Assembly (NCBI RefSeq): GCF_041146795.1
Contig: NC_135170.1
Coordinates: 7,349,033-7,413,032, forward strand
Direction: 5' to 3'
DNA: 64,000 bases
From: Maylandia zebra
Taxonomy: Eukaryota > Chordata > Actinopteri > Cichliformes > Cichlidae
In this document: one piece after another, positions 36,827 through 47,915 of the stretch
How the letters are laid out: each line of letters opens with the position of its first letter
Position numbering within the stretch: the first letter of the stretch is position 1
Notes under the pieces: model-generated
Seen by the model: only the letters and a program-made list of their open reading frames with translations
Database searches by the model: none
What the model was told of the DNA's origin: nothing
Program-made: the position numbers and the translations under genes

Positions 36827-37540
36827 AAAAGCTGAAAAAGAAACGTGTAGTTGTAGCAGTATCCAGTGTGTTAAGTGGATGCGTTGTACAGGGAGCCACA
36901 GGCAGGAAAGATTTCCTGTGTCGTTCAGTGGTGCTTTTCGGTAATCTCAGTCTCTCACTGAACGAGCTCCTGTGACTGACCAGCATGTCATGGAGTGGGT
37001 GGGAGGTGTTATCCAACATTGTCTTTATCTTGGACAACATCCGCCTCTCTGACACCACCTTGAGGGAGTCCAGCTCCATCCCCACAACATTACTGGCCTT
37101 ACGGATTAGTTTATCGAGTCTGTTGGCATCTGCGACCCTCAGCCTGCTCCCCCAGCATGCAACAGCATAGACGATCGCATTGGCCACAGCAGACTCGTAG
37201 AAAATCCTGAGCATTTTCTGGCAGATGTCGAAGGACCTCAGTCGCCTCAAAAAATAGAGACGACTCTGGCCCTTCCTGTAAAGTGCTGTGGTGTTTTTAG
37301 CCCAGTCCAGTTTATTGTCAATGTGTACTCCAAGGTATTTATAGTCCTCCACAATGTCAACACTGACCCCCTGGATTGAAACAGGGGTCAAGTGTTTCCT
37401 GGTCTTCCTGAAGTCCACGATCAGTTCCTTGGTCTTTGCCACGTTGAGCTGCAGATGATTCTGCTCACACCACGTGACAAAGGAGTCGACCACAGCCCGG
37501 TACTCTGTCTCATCAACCCTGCTGATGCATCCAACCACCG

Positions 37541-37940
37541 CATATTTTATATTATAATATAAAATATATTAATGAACCCTGTTCACTACAGTCTGTTTAA
37601 CAATATAAGTAAAGATATTAGACATTAGCAAAACACAGAGAACAATTTTAAAATAACATCAATATGAGATCATTTCAGTGGAATAGGAGAAAGCAATCCC
37701 ATAGTTGATCTGGTTTAACCTTTTATGCCTTACACTTTAACTCTATCATTACAATTTAAGTGGAAATTAAACACAGCAGTAGCAGGTAACTTTTCAAGCA
37801 CACTGTGCCACACAAACAGGTCTGCAGTGCAGATAATGAAACAATAGAGGTGAAAACCTTGACACATTGGAAAAATGGTCAACCAAACTCTTCAACAATT
37901 TTTCCACTGTATGTTAAAATCGCATGTACATTTTTTTAGG
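37541..37940. other. Flank upstream of protease gene A
   Basis: Nothing coding was seen. From about 37715 onward the sequence is homologous to unit B (about 55265 on), so this marks where unit similarity resumes after the segment lost from unit B. Confidence 0.6.
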
Positions 37941-38001
37941 TGTGGTTTGAGATGTAAAGGGCGGGACTAATGATAGTCATCTCTCCAGCAGTGCATATAA
38001 A
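37941..38001 (+). promoter_or_regulatory. Protease A promoter: RUNX-type site, GC box, TATA box
   Basis: TGTGGTTT (37941-37948, RUNX core), GGGCGGG (about 37959-37965) and TATAAA (37996-38001) lie 60-120 bp upstream of the ATG at 38062. The same three sites at the same spacing occur in copy B. A RUNX site would fit blood-cell expression, as for mast-cell or granule proteases; expression is not known here. Confidence 0.6.
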
Positions 38002-38061
38002 GCTGCACTTGTTCCCTCCTCACCACACAGAGGTACTGCTACACTGTTCTTCATCACGCCC

Positions 38062-41000
38062 ATGGCTTTCTGCAAACTTCTGCTAACTGTGTTGGTACTG
38101 CTGCACAACAGTGGTGGTGAGAGAGAAAAATGCTGAACCTTAATTTCCCAACTCCAGAGCCCAGATTTCAGAGTGCAGCCTCGATAGACTGATGCTCTAA
38201 TGTTTATCATCCATTCTGAGCAAAATAGCAAACAGCTCTTACTTTGATGGGATTTAATTTTCTTAGATGCCTCAAACTTACATCCAGCATTTTGTTTGTG
38301 TTTTTCAGGTCTACTGGGAAATGAAGTGAGGAGCTCCATCATTGGTGCAGAGGATGCCAAAAAGGAAAGTTGGCCATGGATGGTTCACCTCAACATGACA
38401 TCTCATGATTCGAAAATGGTGAAATGGGGCTGCGGCGGCACCGTCGTTGCAAAGCAGTGGGTGCTGACTTCTGCACAGTGCGTGGCTAAGTAAGTCTGTG
38501 TGTGTTTGCAGAAACGTGTCTCATTATTTTTATGAACATCCTCCAGAGCAGTCATAACAAAAAAGCTTCACACTGCATGTGAGTATTTTGGGGGAATAAT
38601 TACTCATAGGGACCTTCACTGTTGGCCAATAAAGACAAAATCATTTCAGGACACTTTCTGACAAGTGTCCTGAAATGGTCTGACAAGTTAGGTGAGTGGG
38701 CCTAACTTGTCAGACCTGGAGGCCTCAGTCAGTATTTAAATACACCATATGCACATTTCAGCATCTTAAGCTGTGTTTTTAGTGAGTAGCTGCATATTTA
38801 CACACCCAGCAGACACCGCATCAAGTCCAAACTAATGTAATGTTTACTCCACTGCAGCTCCTTTTCTTTTAATTCCTGCCAACTATGAAAAAACATGCGC
38901 AGCCCTTTAAACTGCTGAATGCACCAGTGTCCACAAAACCCATGTGTAGTGTTGTTTTGTTGAAGGCTTGGTCATTCCAAAATACATGAGACTTAATGTG
39001 TGTGTTTCTGTTGTCATGCAGTTATGATCATCGTCGATCGTTCGTTGTTGTCGGCACATATCAGCTGCAAAAGGCGGCTCACCGTTACATGGGTATAGCC
39101 AATATTGTTCAATACCGAGACCTGGGCAACAGCAACTACGAAAATGACATTGCTCTGATCAAGCTGAGGAAACCGATTACATTTTCAAAAGATGTTGCAC
39201 CAGTGGCTCTGCCTGACAAGGATGACACCTTTGGTCCATCATCTGAGTGTTGGATGACTGGCTGGGGGGAAGTGGGAAATGGTGGTAAGTTAAGCACAGG
39301 AAGTAGGCTTTAAAGTATACATGCTGTATCAAGGCAGGCTCACATTGTACTCCATTGTAATTATCCATACCGTCACCAATAAAACAGATGTTTATAACGT
39401 GCAAAGCACTTTACAGATAAGAAACATCACTGAGGAGCTAAATCATCGTCAGAAGTTTTATTAATTTGAAAAGTGATTTGAAAATGAAATTCCAAATGTT
39501 TATATTGAATACAGTGTGTATAGAAAAAAAAGAATTATTTTATTTGGACTGAATTATTCGTTTTCATTGATAATGTTTCGTTTTTTTGTTTTTTTTGTTT
39601 GTTTTTCACTTGTTTTTTTTCTTCTTCCGTTTCAGACCTTTGAGCCCGTTGTGTGTTGTGGGCGTGTACAAAAAGGAGGGGCGGGGCACATACAAATGAT
39701 TGACAGCTCCAGTTTTACCCCAGCAACAGAGAATATTGTTTTCTGATTGGCTGGGCTGAGCTGAGCTATAAACTGGAGAAGAATCGAAGACTCGACCTCA
39801 AATTCTAGACATCATTTTCAAATTTGAATCCCCCACTGTAATACAGTGAATTGTTGCCCCCCAGTGGTAAAATACAGAAGTGCTTGTTACAGGGCTAGTT
39901 CTTGGTTGACCAACATAACAAAAAAAAGGTAGCTTGTGCACCGCTAAGAAAAACAACAAGTTTGTGTGTGATGTCCTGCTGTTCAATAAAGCACGTATCG
40001 CGTCCTTCTGTCCTGATCTTTTCGAAGAGCCTAATCCAGAATATCACATCCACCTTAATACATCTATAATTTCAGTGTATATCAATATGGTCCATCACAG
40101 GCTCATCAGAAACCGTATGTCTTTATTGTTCGGCTAGTGCTGGCAACATTCATTGAAGGAGCGCCATCTTTAACCAAAGGCCTCATTTTTAACTTTTAAC
40201 GAACACGACACAGGAGCTGTCAATCATTAGTTGATTTGATACATGCCTACAAGTCTGAAGCAGAAAAAAAAGACCTGAAATATGAAAAACGGGTTTGAAA
40301 CAAAATTTTTTGATTTATAATAAAATAGGCAGCACGGTGGTTAGCACTGTTGCCGCACAGCAAGAAGGTCCTGAGTTCAATTCCACCATCAGGCCGGGGT
40401 CTTTCTGTGTGGAGTTTGCATGTTCTCCCCGTGTTTGCGTGGGTTCTCTCCGGGTACTCCGGCTTCCTCCCACCGTCCAAAGACATGCAACTTGTGGGGA
40501 TAGGTTAATTGGATAATCCAAATTGTCACTAGGTGTGAATGTGCGAGTGAGTGTGAATGGTTGTCTGTCCCTATGTGTTAGCCCTGCGACAGACTGGCGA
40601 CCTGTCCATGGTGTACCCTGCCTATCGCCCTATGACAGCTGGGATAGGCTCCAGCGCCCCCCGCGACCCTGAAAAAAAAGGATAAGCAGAAGCGAATGGA
40701 TGGATGGATGGATGGATATAATAAAATAAAGAAATAGAAGCCAAACCCCCTGAAACTATAAAAACAAAAAAAGATTTGCTTGAAAAAATAATTCATTCAA
40801 TATAATAGTTTTCATTTAGTGTTTGAAAGACATTTTTTAATTTGTTGAATACCAAAATGTAAAATTTCTATTTCAAATCACTTTTTCAAATAAAACCAGA
40901 TTTAGCAAACCGTCACTTCCATACTTTTCCTGTGTGTCCATGCAGTACCACTGCCTGATCCAAAAACCCTTCAACAGCTGAGGATTTCCATCATGCCTCG

Positions 41001-41538
41001 GAGTACCTGTAACGAGACATATCCTCAGATAGCCCGTAATACACTTTGTGGTGCCAACAGGAAGGGAAGGGATGCCTGCAAAGTGAGTTTTATTTTATAT
41101 GAGTTTTTTAAACTCTTTTTTTGCATTTAATTGAATAGATGATTATACCTTTGAAAACACTTGATTTATCACACATGAAGTACTTTAGTTTCACTCAACT
41201 GAAGTCACTTGACAGCTGTAGTTACTAGTTACTTTTTAGTGTATAATTGAATCTGCTGTGTTTTAAATGAGACCTAAACAGGAACAAAAAGGCCACACTA
41301 ATCAGTGTTGTGTGTTTCATTTCCACAGGGAAACTATGGTGGTCCCCTGGTGTGTCGTAAAAGGGAGAAATTTGTGCAGGTGGGAATCATGAGTCATGGG
41401 AGTCCTGGCAGTTGTGGCCTCGCCAACCATCCTAGCGTCTATACCGAGGTTGCAAAGTATCTGACCTTCATAAATGATTACGTCCACTTGTCTGAGAAAC
41501 CTTCAGCTTTCCTGTATTGCAAAGTCACTGCCTGTTAA
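38062..41538 (+). CDS. Secreted trypsin-fold pseudoprotease, copy A
   Basis: Five coding exons: 38062-38116, 38309-38489, 39022-39284, 40946-41082, 41329-41538 (846 nt, 281 residues), the exon plan of granule/tryptase-like S1 proteases. Signal peptide MAFCKLLLTVLVLLHNSGG. The mature N-terminus region is EVRSSIIGAEDAKKESWPWM: the IIGG-like start is there, but the residue before it is Ser, not Arg/Lys. The His-57 box reads WVLTSAQC (Gln for His), Asp-102 is kept (ENDIALIKL), and the Ser-195 box reads GNYGGPL (Tyr for Ser). The S1-pocket position is Asp (RDACKGNYGG). Fold residues are kept (CWMTGWGEVGNG, GCGGTVV, paired Cys). A catalytically dead homologue is therefore expected, perhaps a decoy, ligand or inhibitor binder. 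AATAAA at 41634-41639. Intron 3 is swollen by a TIR element with a nested SINE. Confidence 0.9.
38642..38715. other. Twin hairpins in protease A intron 2
   Basis: Hairpin 1: 15-bp perfect arms 38642-38656 and 38663-38677, loop TCTGAC. Hairpin 2: 15-bp perfect arms 38678-38692 and 38701-38715, loop TGAGTGGG. They abut directly. The loop of the first and the arm of the second share TCTGACAAG. Identical in copy B. Confidence 0.95.
39455..40896. mobile_element. Unclassified TIR element in protease A intron 3
   Basis: Inverted ends: GTTTTATTAATTTGAAAAGT with GTGATTTGAAAATG at the left; CATTTCAAATCAC-like and TTCAAATAAAAC at the right, imperfect over about 35 bp. No transposase. Absent from copy B, whose intron 3 is only about 210 bp. 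A SINE is nested within. Confidence 0.5.
40328..40716 (+). mobile_element. tRNA-headed SINE with perfect 12-bp TSD
   Basis: GGCAGCACGGTGGTTAGCAC (A-box-like) and AAGGTCCTGAGTTCAATTCC (B-box-like GTTCAATTCC) form the Pol III head. The body has CATGTTCTCCCCGTGTTTGC and GGGATAGGCTCCAGCGCCCC; the tail is (ATGG)n. Exact duplication TATAATAAAATA at 40316-40327 and 40717-40728. Abundant teleost family. Confidence 0.9.
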
Positions 41539-42439
41539 TGGAAGGTTACCCTGATTCAGTTGCCAGACTTCATTGCATTAAAGCATTACTTTTAGGTCCT
41601 TTTTGTAATTTGATGAATTCCTGTTCATGCTTTAATAAAAGACACTGATGACACCTGCACATCCATAGCAACACCTTCATCAGGTACAGAGTTTCATTAC
41701 TTGTGTGCTAATGTTTTGGTCTAATTTGTGGCATTTTAATAAGTTTATACAGTAACTTCACCTCAACCAGTGAAACCAGCAAAAATTGTACTGACTTGAC
41801 ATGTAAATATATATATATGTATGTATTATTGTGTAAAGTCTTGACCAGGCCTTACTTTCTTCATGTTTTGCTTCCAAGTAACCTAACTTTCTTGTCATTT
41901 TTTAAACTCTCTCGGCTTTCTGAAGATATTTTAAGGTTTTTCTTGAACACTGGCTTCTTTTTCACTCATTTTCAGTCCAGGCCTTATACCTGAACAGTTT
42001 TAGAGGCAAGTTTTGTTTGTTAAGCCTTCTGACACTGACCAATGATTCATTTCAAAAAGGCAACCAAACTAAAGTGACATGTATACTTTTGACCCTGCCT
42101 CTGGTAGCTCATTCCCCAGACTGACCAGTTTTGTAGGTTTTGTTGTCGTAACAAAAACAGAAGTGTCCATAGTAGAAAGAAAAACACATTCATTTATTGT
42201 TTATTGCTTAATTACTTTGTGTAATATGAATGTCCATAAATATGTTTTTTATCAGTAGGAAAAGGTGTAAAACTTATAAATATACAGTTAAAGGTGCAAA
42301 CTGTATTCTTGTGCTTGTTTGTGGTGAGCAGCAGATCAAGCAAGGTAAGTATTATAAATGGCTTCAAGTGCAAATTCAGACACTCACATTAGGCAGATTA
42401 GACACACATATTTGTGTGTACACACTTTGAGCACAGCAG
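41539..42439. other. Protease A 3' flank up to the duplication junction
   Basis: 3' UTR with AATAAA at 41634-41639, then AT-rich sequence with no gene. Similarity to unit B fades near 41760. Around 42440 the sequence switches to cln3 intron 13, the junction of the tandem duplication (compare 14685). Confidence 0.6.
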
Positions 42440-43484
42440 CCACAAATACTGATGTTCAAATCTATTGTTTGTAGTGAGGAGCCAGTCAGAGAAAGTTGCA
42501 GGTCAAGCTCCTCTACCTTGTCAAAAAAAGGGAGCAGACTCTGATGCTGATTTGTATTTTATTCTCATTTCTCACCTGCAGAACACTGAGAATCCACACT
42601 CTCCTGATCTTCACACAGTGCAGAGAGGATCGAGAGAGCAGTACACCAAGCTGGTACAGAGTCTGATACCTGAGGATGCAAACAAGAAACAAGTAAAGCT
42701 GCACACCCCAAACAATCTGCATGAAGTCATTCATACTGAATACTCTCTGTAATGGATCACTGACCAGCGATACTGAGCTGCATGGGTCAGGAAAATATTG
42801 TGGAAGAACAGGAGTTCCATCTTACAGAGAGGGAAAAAATATTCCTGGTTCAATATTCTCACAACATCACACAAAATCAGAGCCAAGTTTCACTAACAGC
42901 ATGCAGTGAGCTGAGTGTGCTGCTAGAGGGCATCAGAGGACTCACCAAACCCTGGTTGATGAAATACTCGGTTAAGTAGACCACTCCCAGTGGAAGCACA
43001 AACCTCCACAAGCCCTGCTCACAGAAATCAAGTTCAGTAACAGTTTGGCTGAACAGTTTCAGATCAAACAAGTAAACGGTGTACTTACTCTGATAACAAA
43101 CAGTCTCTCTCTGAAACTGAGAGGCCCAGTGGGTTGGTCCTCTGCTACATTCAAGAGGAAGAGAACATTATTTCCCAATAAGCAACAGAACTTTAAAACG
43201 ACAATTCATTCACATAAACTGTGAAGTTCCACAGCAGGAGATGAAGTCAGCAGCCTCATGTTCTCTGTCTTTGTTAAGTGTTAACAAACAGTTTGCAAAA
43301 AGAAAGCTGTGATAACGTGGTCAGAAATTACAAATCATTGAGACAACGGCTTGTACTTTATGCTGAATGAATTTCTGGGTACTAAATGATATGTATGCAC
43401 ATAGCAGCCTCTCACTGAGGCCACTGTAAAAGGTGACAACTATACAAACTTTTGAGGACGAATAAGAACCAATTGCCAATACAC

Positions 43485-45090
43485 GGAGCATGACGTCCGA
43501 GCGGCATTGAGGAGAGTGAACACAAGGAAAGCGGCGGGGCCAGGCGGCATCACCGGCCGTCTGCTGCGCTGCTGTGCTGACCAGCTAGCAGGTGTGTTGA
43601 CTTACATGTTCAACGAGTCCCTGGCGAAGTCTGTGGTCCCCACATGCTTCAAAAGATCCACCATCATCCCTGTGCCCAAGAACAGCAAACCCTCATCCCT
43701 GAACGATTACCGGCCAGTTGCACTGACCTCGGTAGTAATGAAGGTGTTTGAGAGGCTGCTGAAGAACATCATCTCCTCCTCCATCCCAGACACCACAGAT
43801 CCGCTGCAGTTCACCTACAGATCCAACAGGTCCACAGAGGATGCCATCGCCCACGTCCTACACACCACTCTCAGCCACGTGGACAAGAAACAGGGTAACT
43901 ATGTGCGAATGCTGTTTGTTGATTACAGTTCAGCGTTTAACACAATAGTGCCCTGCAGACTGTTCACAAAGCTCAGGGATCTGGGACTTAACAGCCGTCT
44001 GTGTGCATGGGTGTTGGACTTCCTCACTGGCAGAACTCAGGTGGTGAGGGTGGGCAGGTGCTTCTCCAACAGCATCACCATCAACACAGGAGCACCTCAG
44101 GGATGTGTCCTCTCGCCACTGCTCTACTCCCTCTACACTTCAGACTGTGTGGCCACCCATGGCTCCAACACCATTGTGAAGTTTGCTGACGACACAGTGG
44201 TGTTGGGTGCCATCTCCAACAACGATGAGGCGGCCTACATGGATGAAGTGAAGAATCTGGCATCGTGGTGCCAGGACAACCACCTCCAGCTGAACGTCAG
44301 CAAGACCAAGGAGCTGGTGGTGGACTTCAGAAGGGGTCAGCACAGAGACTACAAGCCCATTATCATCAATGGAGCTCCAGTGGAGAGGGTGCAGTCCTTC
44401 AAGTATCTTGGTGTCCACATCTCCTCAGACCTGACATGGGCTGCCCACATTCAGGTCCAGACCAAAAAGGCTAGGCAGCGCCTGTATCACCTACGACAAC
44501 TGAGGAAGTTCAGGGTCTCTCCAAAGATCCTCAGGATTTTCTATACAGGCGCTGTGGAGAGCATCCTCACACAGAACATGACATCGTGGTTTGGGAACAG
44601 CTGTGTGAAGGACCAAAAAGCTCTCCAGAGAGTGATCCGTACAGCAGAACGCTGCTGCAGGATTGCTCTCCCCCCGCTTCAGGACACCTACACCAGGAGA
44701 TGCCGGACTAGAGCAGCGCAGATACTGAAGGACCCGTCCCATCCTGGCAACAAACTGTTCCAACTTCTGCAATCTGGTAGAAGGTTCCGCATCTTCCGGG
44801 CAAGGACAGAGAGACTCAAGAGGAGCTTCTATCCCCAAGCCATCCGTGCCCTAAACACACACACCCGCCCTCTCACATCATCTATAATTGACTGAGTCAG
44901 GACTCTTCCAGACACTAAACCAAGGCACAATGTACATTTCAATTCCTTTAATTTTAAATATGTTTATATTGTCTATCCTGTAAAATAGTCAGATGTCTAT
45001 TCATATTAATGTACAGAATTCACCTGCTTCACTGTGTGTTATACTTTTATAACTGTGCATGTGACAAATAAAGAACCTTGAACCTTGAAC
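43485..45090 (+). mobile_element. Rex1-type LINE with intact RT frame, unit B only
   Basis: An uninterrupted 462-codon frame (43507-44895) covers a whole reverse transcriptase: NTRKAAGPGGITGRLLR, STIIPVPKNSKPSSLNDYRP, FVDYSSAFNTIVP, TGAPQGCVLSPLLYSLYTSD, KFADDTVVLG, HLQLNVSKTKELVVDF, FKYLGVHISSDLTW. The 5' part with the endonuclease is missing. The 3' UTR ends AATAAAGAACCTTGAACCTT. The insertion point is exact by comparison with unit A (CCAATACAC|TGAGTAT at about 15713). The intact frame and absence from unit A say it inserted after the duplication. Confidence 0.92.
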
Positions 45091-45136
45091 TGAGTATTAT
45101 TATCAGTCACATGAGCGACTCAGGCTACAATTTGGC

Positions 45137-46052
45137 CTCATCAGAATCAGAATCAGAATCAGAATACTTTATTAATCCATGGATAAATGTAAAGCTGCTA
45201 GAATGTGCCAGAGCAACGCACTGCTACTTTCTTCTGTCCTGACGAAAAAGAAGATTTGGTATCAGCTTTCAATCACATGCATGACAGAGCCAAGAAAGAA
45301 TCTGAATGGTCAAAACTGTCAATTGTCAAACTATGTAGAGCCAGATCTACTAAAGAGGCCCAGCGTCAGCTGAGCAACCCAAAAGCCTGGACAGTGATTC
45401 CACATATGGTTTTATTGTGTATATATTTCCCTTTTAGAGCACAACATTATGAGAGGAGACAATTTAAATGAGTCACTCAGCCACGAGATACTTATGTTAG
45501 CAGATTGCATCAAATTTAACACTGAAATAATTCTGTCCTGATGAGGTCGTGACAGCTGCGAGATGCATCAGTTTATCTGGAACGAGAGAGGGAGATGTTA
45601 TCATGACGAGTACGAGTGCAGCTCGAAGCCAGGAGAGTAGTGAACGCGCAGTGTAGCTCCTCAGCAACTAAGCCTCATTAATAATACAGATATTTTATTG
45701 TAACAGTACTGAAGTGAATTTAGCGTGGAGCAGTGAAAAGACAGAGATACACATTAACATGTGTCTTTTGTTCATCACACAGCTTACACCCACACACCCA
45801 CAGTCACCTATAACTGAACACACACACATCTAGACAAAAACAAAAAAATGTCCAACTGTACCCTCATACACACAATAATAACATGGACCGAACCACCACT
45901 CACAACCACTAGCACTTTATATAGCCACTGTAGAAATTAGCCACATATCTCACTGATCTAAACTGCACTACTGTAAATTCTGTACAGACAATCATTCTGT
46001 ATGATAACAATTATAGTTCTACAACTGTTTATTACTTGGACCTATACCATAT
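45137..46052. repeat. Unit B insertion block, left part
   Basis: Starts with (TCAGAA)n and a Rex1-type 3' end in minus orientation (ATACTTTATTAATCC). It then holds 45205-45471, an open frame (FNHMHDRAKKESEWSKLSI, VKLCRARSTKEAQRQL) that I cannot assign, followed by AT-rich sequence. Unit A lacks the whole block between TTTGGCC and TTCTGGCA. Confidence 0.5.
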
Positions 46053-46927
46053 TACTGTATAGGTCCAGAGCAGGTCCACTGCCGGTTCAGATAGAGGTAG
46101 AGGAGGTGGAGGTGGTCAACAAGTACAAGTACTTTGGTCTGTGGGTGGACAACAAACTGGACTGGTCATGCAACACAGAGCACCTGTATAAAAAAGCCCT
46201 GAGCCGACTGTACTTCCTCAGGAGGCTGAGGTCTTTTAACATCTGCAGGAAGTTCCTGAGGATGTTTTACCAGTCAGTGGTTGCTGGAGTACTTTTCTAT
46301 GCTGTGGTGTGCTGGGGGAGCAGCACAGCAAAGAAGGACTCATCCAGGCTAGAGAAACTGATCAGGAAGGCTGGCTCTGTGGTCGGCATGAAGCTGGACA
46401 CTCTGGTGACAGTGGCAGAGAAAAGGACACTAAAAAAGCTGCTGGACATTATGAACAATGCTGGGCATCCTCTGCACACGGCCATAAACAACCAGAAGAG
46501 TCTGTTCAGTGACAGGTTGCTTCTCTCAAAGACAAGAACCAACAGACTTAAAAACTCCTTTGTCCCACACGCCATCAGACTGTTTAACTCCTCTCTGGAG
46601 GGGAGAGGGAGGAGAAACAGGTGGACAAAGGAGGGGGGGGGGCAACTAAGCTGTAGTGCCTTTTCACTGTGCAATACTTTTTGTTAATATCCAACGGTGC
46701 AATAGACTTCAATACTTGAAATGTGCCATTCCCTTGTATTATTATTCCTATTTATTCTATTTATCCCTTTTGTATTCTCTTTATTTATATATGTCTCTGT
46801 ATTTATATATGCGTATGGTATTCTGCTCACATTCTGTAACTTCTGTCAGTGCTGTGTTTTTGGAAACCGAATTTCTCGGAGGAACCCACCCGAGGGATTA
46901 ATAAAGTTTTATCTAATCTAATCTAAA
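46053..46927 (+). mobile_element. 5'-truncated Rex1-type LINE, C-terminal RT part
   Basis: Frame 46053-46687 encodes VNKYKYFGLWVDNKLDW, LSRLYFLRRLRSFNICRKFL, FYAVVCWGSSTA, LEKLIRKAGSVVGMKLDTL and HAIRLFNSSL. This is the same C-terminal region as the minus-strand Rex1 at 36860-37538 but clearly a different copy. The tail is TTAATAAAGTTTTATCTAATC with TCTAA repeats. Confidence 0.85.
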
Positions 46928-47172
46928 AGCTTGAATATTTATATCCTGTTCATATCCTGTACATAGCTTGTACACTCACTACAGCCTGTACATACTTATA
47001 GTTATAGCATATTCATAACATACCTTCATACCGTGTACATTGTAACATACCTATAATAGACCCATTTTTGTAATATATCTATATTATTGCCAAAGCACTT
47101 CTGGATGGATGCAAACTGCATTTCATTGCCTTGTACTTGTGAGATGTGCAATGACAATAAAGTTGAATTCTA
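46928..47172 (+). mobile_element. Rex1-type 3' UTR fragment
   Basis: ACTGCATTTCATTGCCTTGT, then TGTGCAATGACAATAAAGTT and GAATTCTATTCTATTG, is the end of another teleost LINE subfamily. Non-coding only, placed directly after the tail of the preceding element. Confidence 0.65.
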
Positions 47173-47506
47173 TTCTATTGCACATTGAATTCAGCTTCAT
47201 ACTTGCAAACTCTAAATAACCTCAGCACCGTCTCCCAGTTAACCCTGCTCTCTTAATAAGCTGTCAAATTATTCCAGGAAACAACAGTCTCAGCTTCCAA
47301 GACCCCAAATCAAAAAACTGTTAAAACCTGTCATAACACTGCATTTGTTTTGTTGGTGCATTACACGCTCCCTCTTGGAAACAGTTCATTATCCACTTCT
47401 CTTAGCCCCGCTCAAGTTTGAACTGAATTGGCTACACAGTTGCTCAAAAATGAGCACATTAGAGTAAATTATCACACCCTTCACACACACTCTTCACTCT
47501 GCTGCC

Positions 47507-47601
47507 TTCTGGCAAAGACGTACTGGAGCATTTGGGCCTTCACTGCCAGACCGTGAAACTGTTTCTTCCCCCAAACGACTACTGAACACTCACACTGGAC
47601 T

Positions 47602-47690
<89 letters not shown>

Positions 47691-47915
47691 GTACGCACAC
47701 CTTAATGCATCAAGCTACATTTTGCACAAAGCTCAGAGTTTTTTGCGCAACCAGCTGTCACTGATGCACATTTCTGTTGCACTGTTGTGTCTGTATCGTT
47801 CTGTTCTGTCTGGTGCTGCAATGTTTTTTGCAGTTTTTGTATACTTGCACTTTATGTAGTCCTGTGTTGATTGTCTGTTACATGTTATATATGTAGCACA
47901 TGTTATATGTTACAT
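47507..47915 (+). repeat. LINE 3'-end remnant, unit B copy
   Basis: Partner of 15872-16205 (TTCTGGCAAAGACGTACTGG ...). Here the internal CA tract is expanded to about 87 bp (47603-47689), whereas unit A has only a few CA units. Confidence 0.55.
47603..47689. repeat. (AC)n microsatellite
   Basis: About 43 uninterrupted AC units. It gives a spurious CVCV frame on the minus strand. Confidence 0.97.

Larger units (their letters stand above)
32853..37540 (-). mobile_element. 5'-truncated Rex1-type LINE split by nested hAT elements
   Basis: On the minus strand, about 37538-36860 encodes the RT region just after the FADD box to the C-terminus: HLQLNVAKTKELIVDFRKT, YKYLGVHIDNKLDW, SRLYFLRRLRSFDICQKML, YAVACWGS. 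Its 3' end, ending AATAAAGTATTCTGATTCTA when read on the minus strand, is at 32950-32853. The (GT)n/(AT)n microsatellite in its 3' UTR has been opened by about 3.8 kb of hAT elements (32985-36756). Confidence 0.8.
14685..41760. repeat. Segmental duplication, unit A
   Basis: From cln3 intron 13 to just past protease gene A, this unit is repeated in the same order and orientation at 42440-57890. Homologous blocks include 14690-15740, 15840-16130, 18250-19335, 21365-21640, 22750-23170, 23440-24630, 26448-27890, 37715-39310 and 40905-41760. Unit A alone keeps cln3 exons 1, 2, 4 and the full exon 8. Confidence 0.9.

Noticed and set aside
39860-39875. CTCF-like CCACTGGGGGGC
   Set aside because: Has a mismatch at a key core position and lies inside a transposon remnant; too weak to call.
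40295-40521. Open frames on both strands in protease intron 3
   Set aside because: They are the body of a SINE with 12-bp target duplications.
47481-47690. Cys-Val repeat open frame
   Set aside because: Translation of an (AC)n microsatellite.
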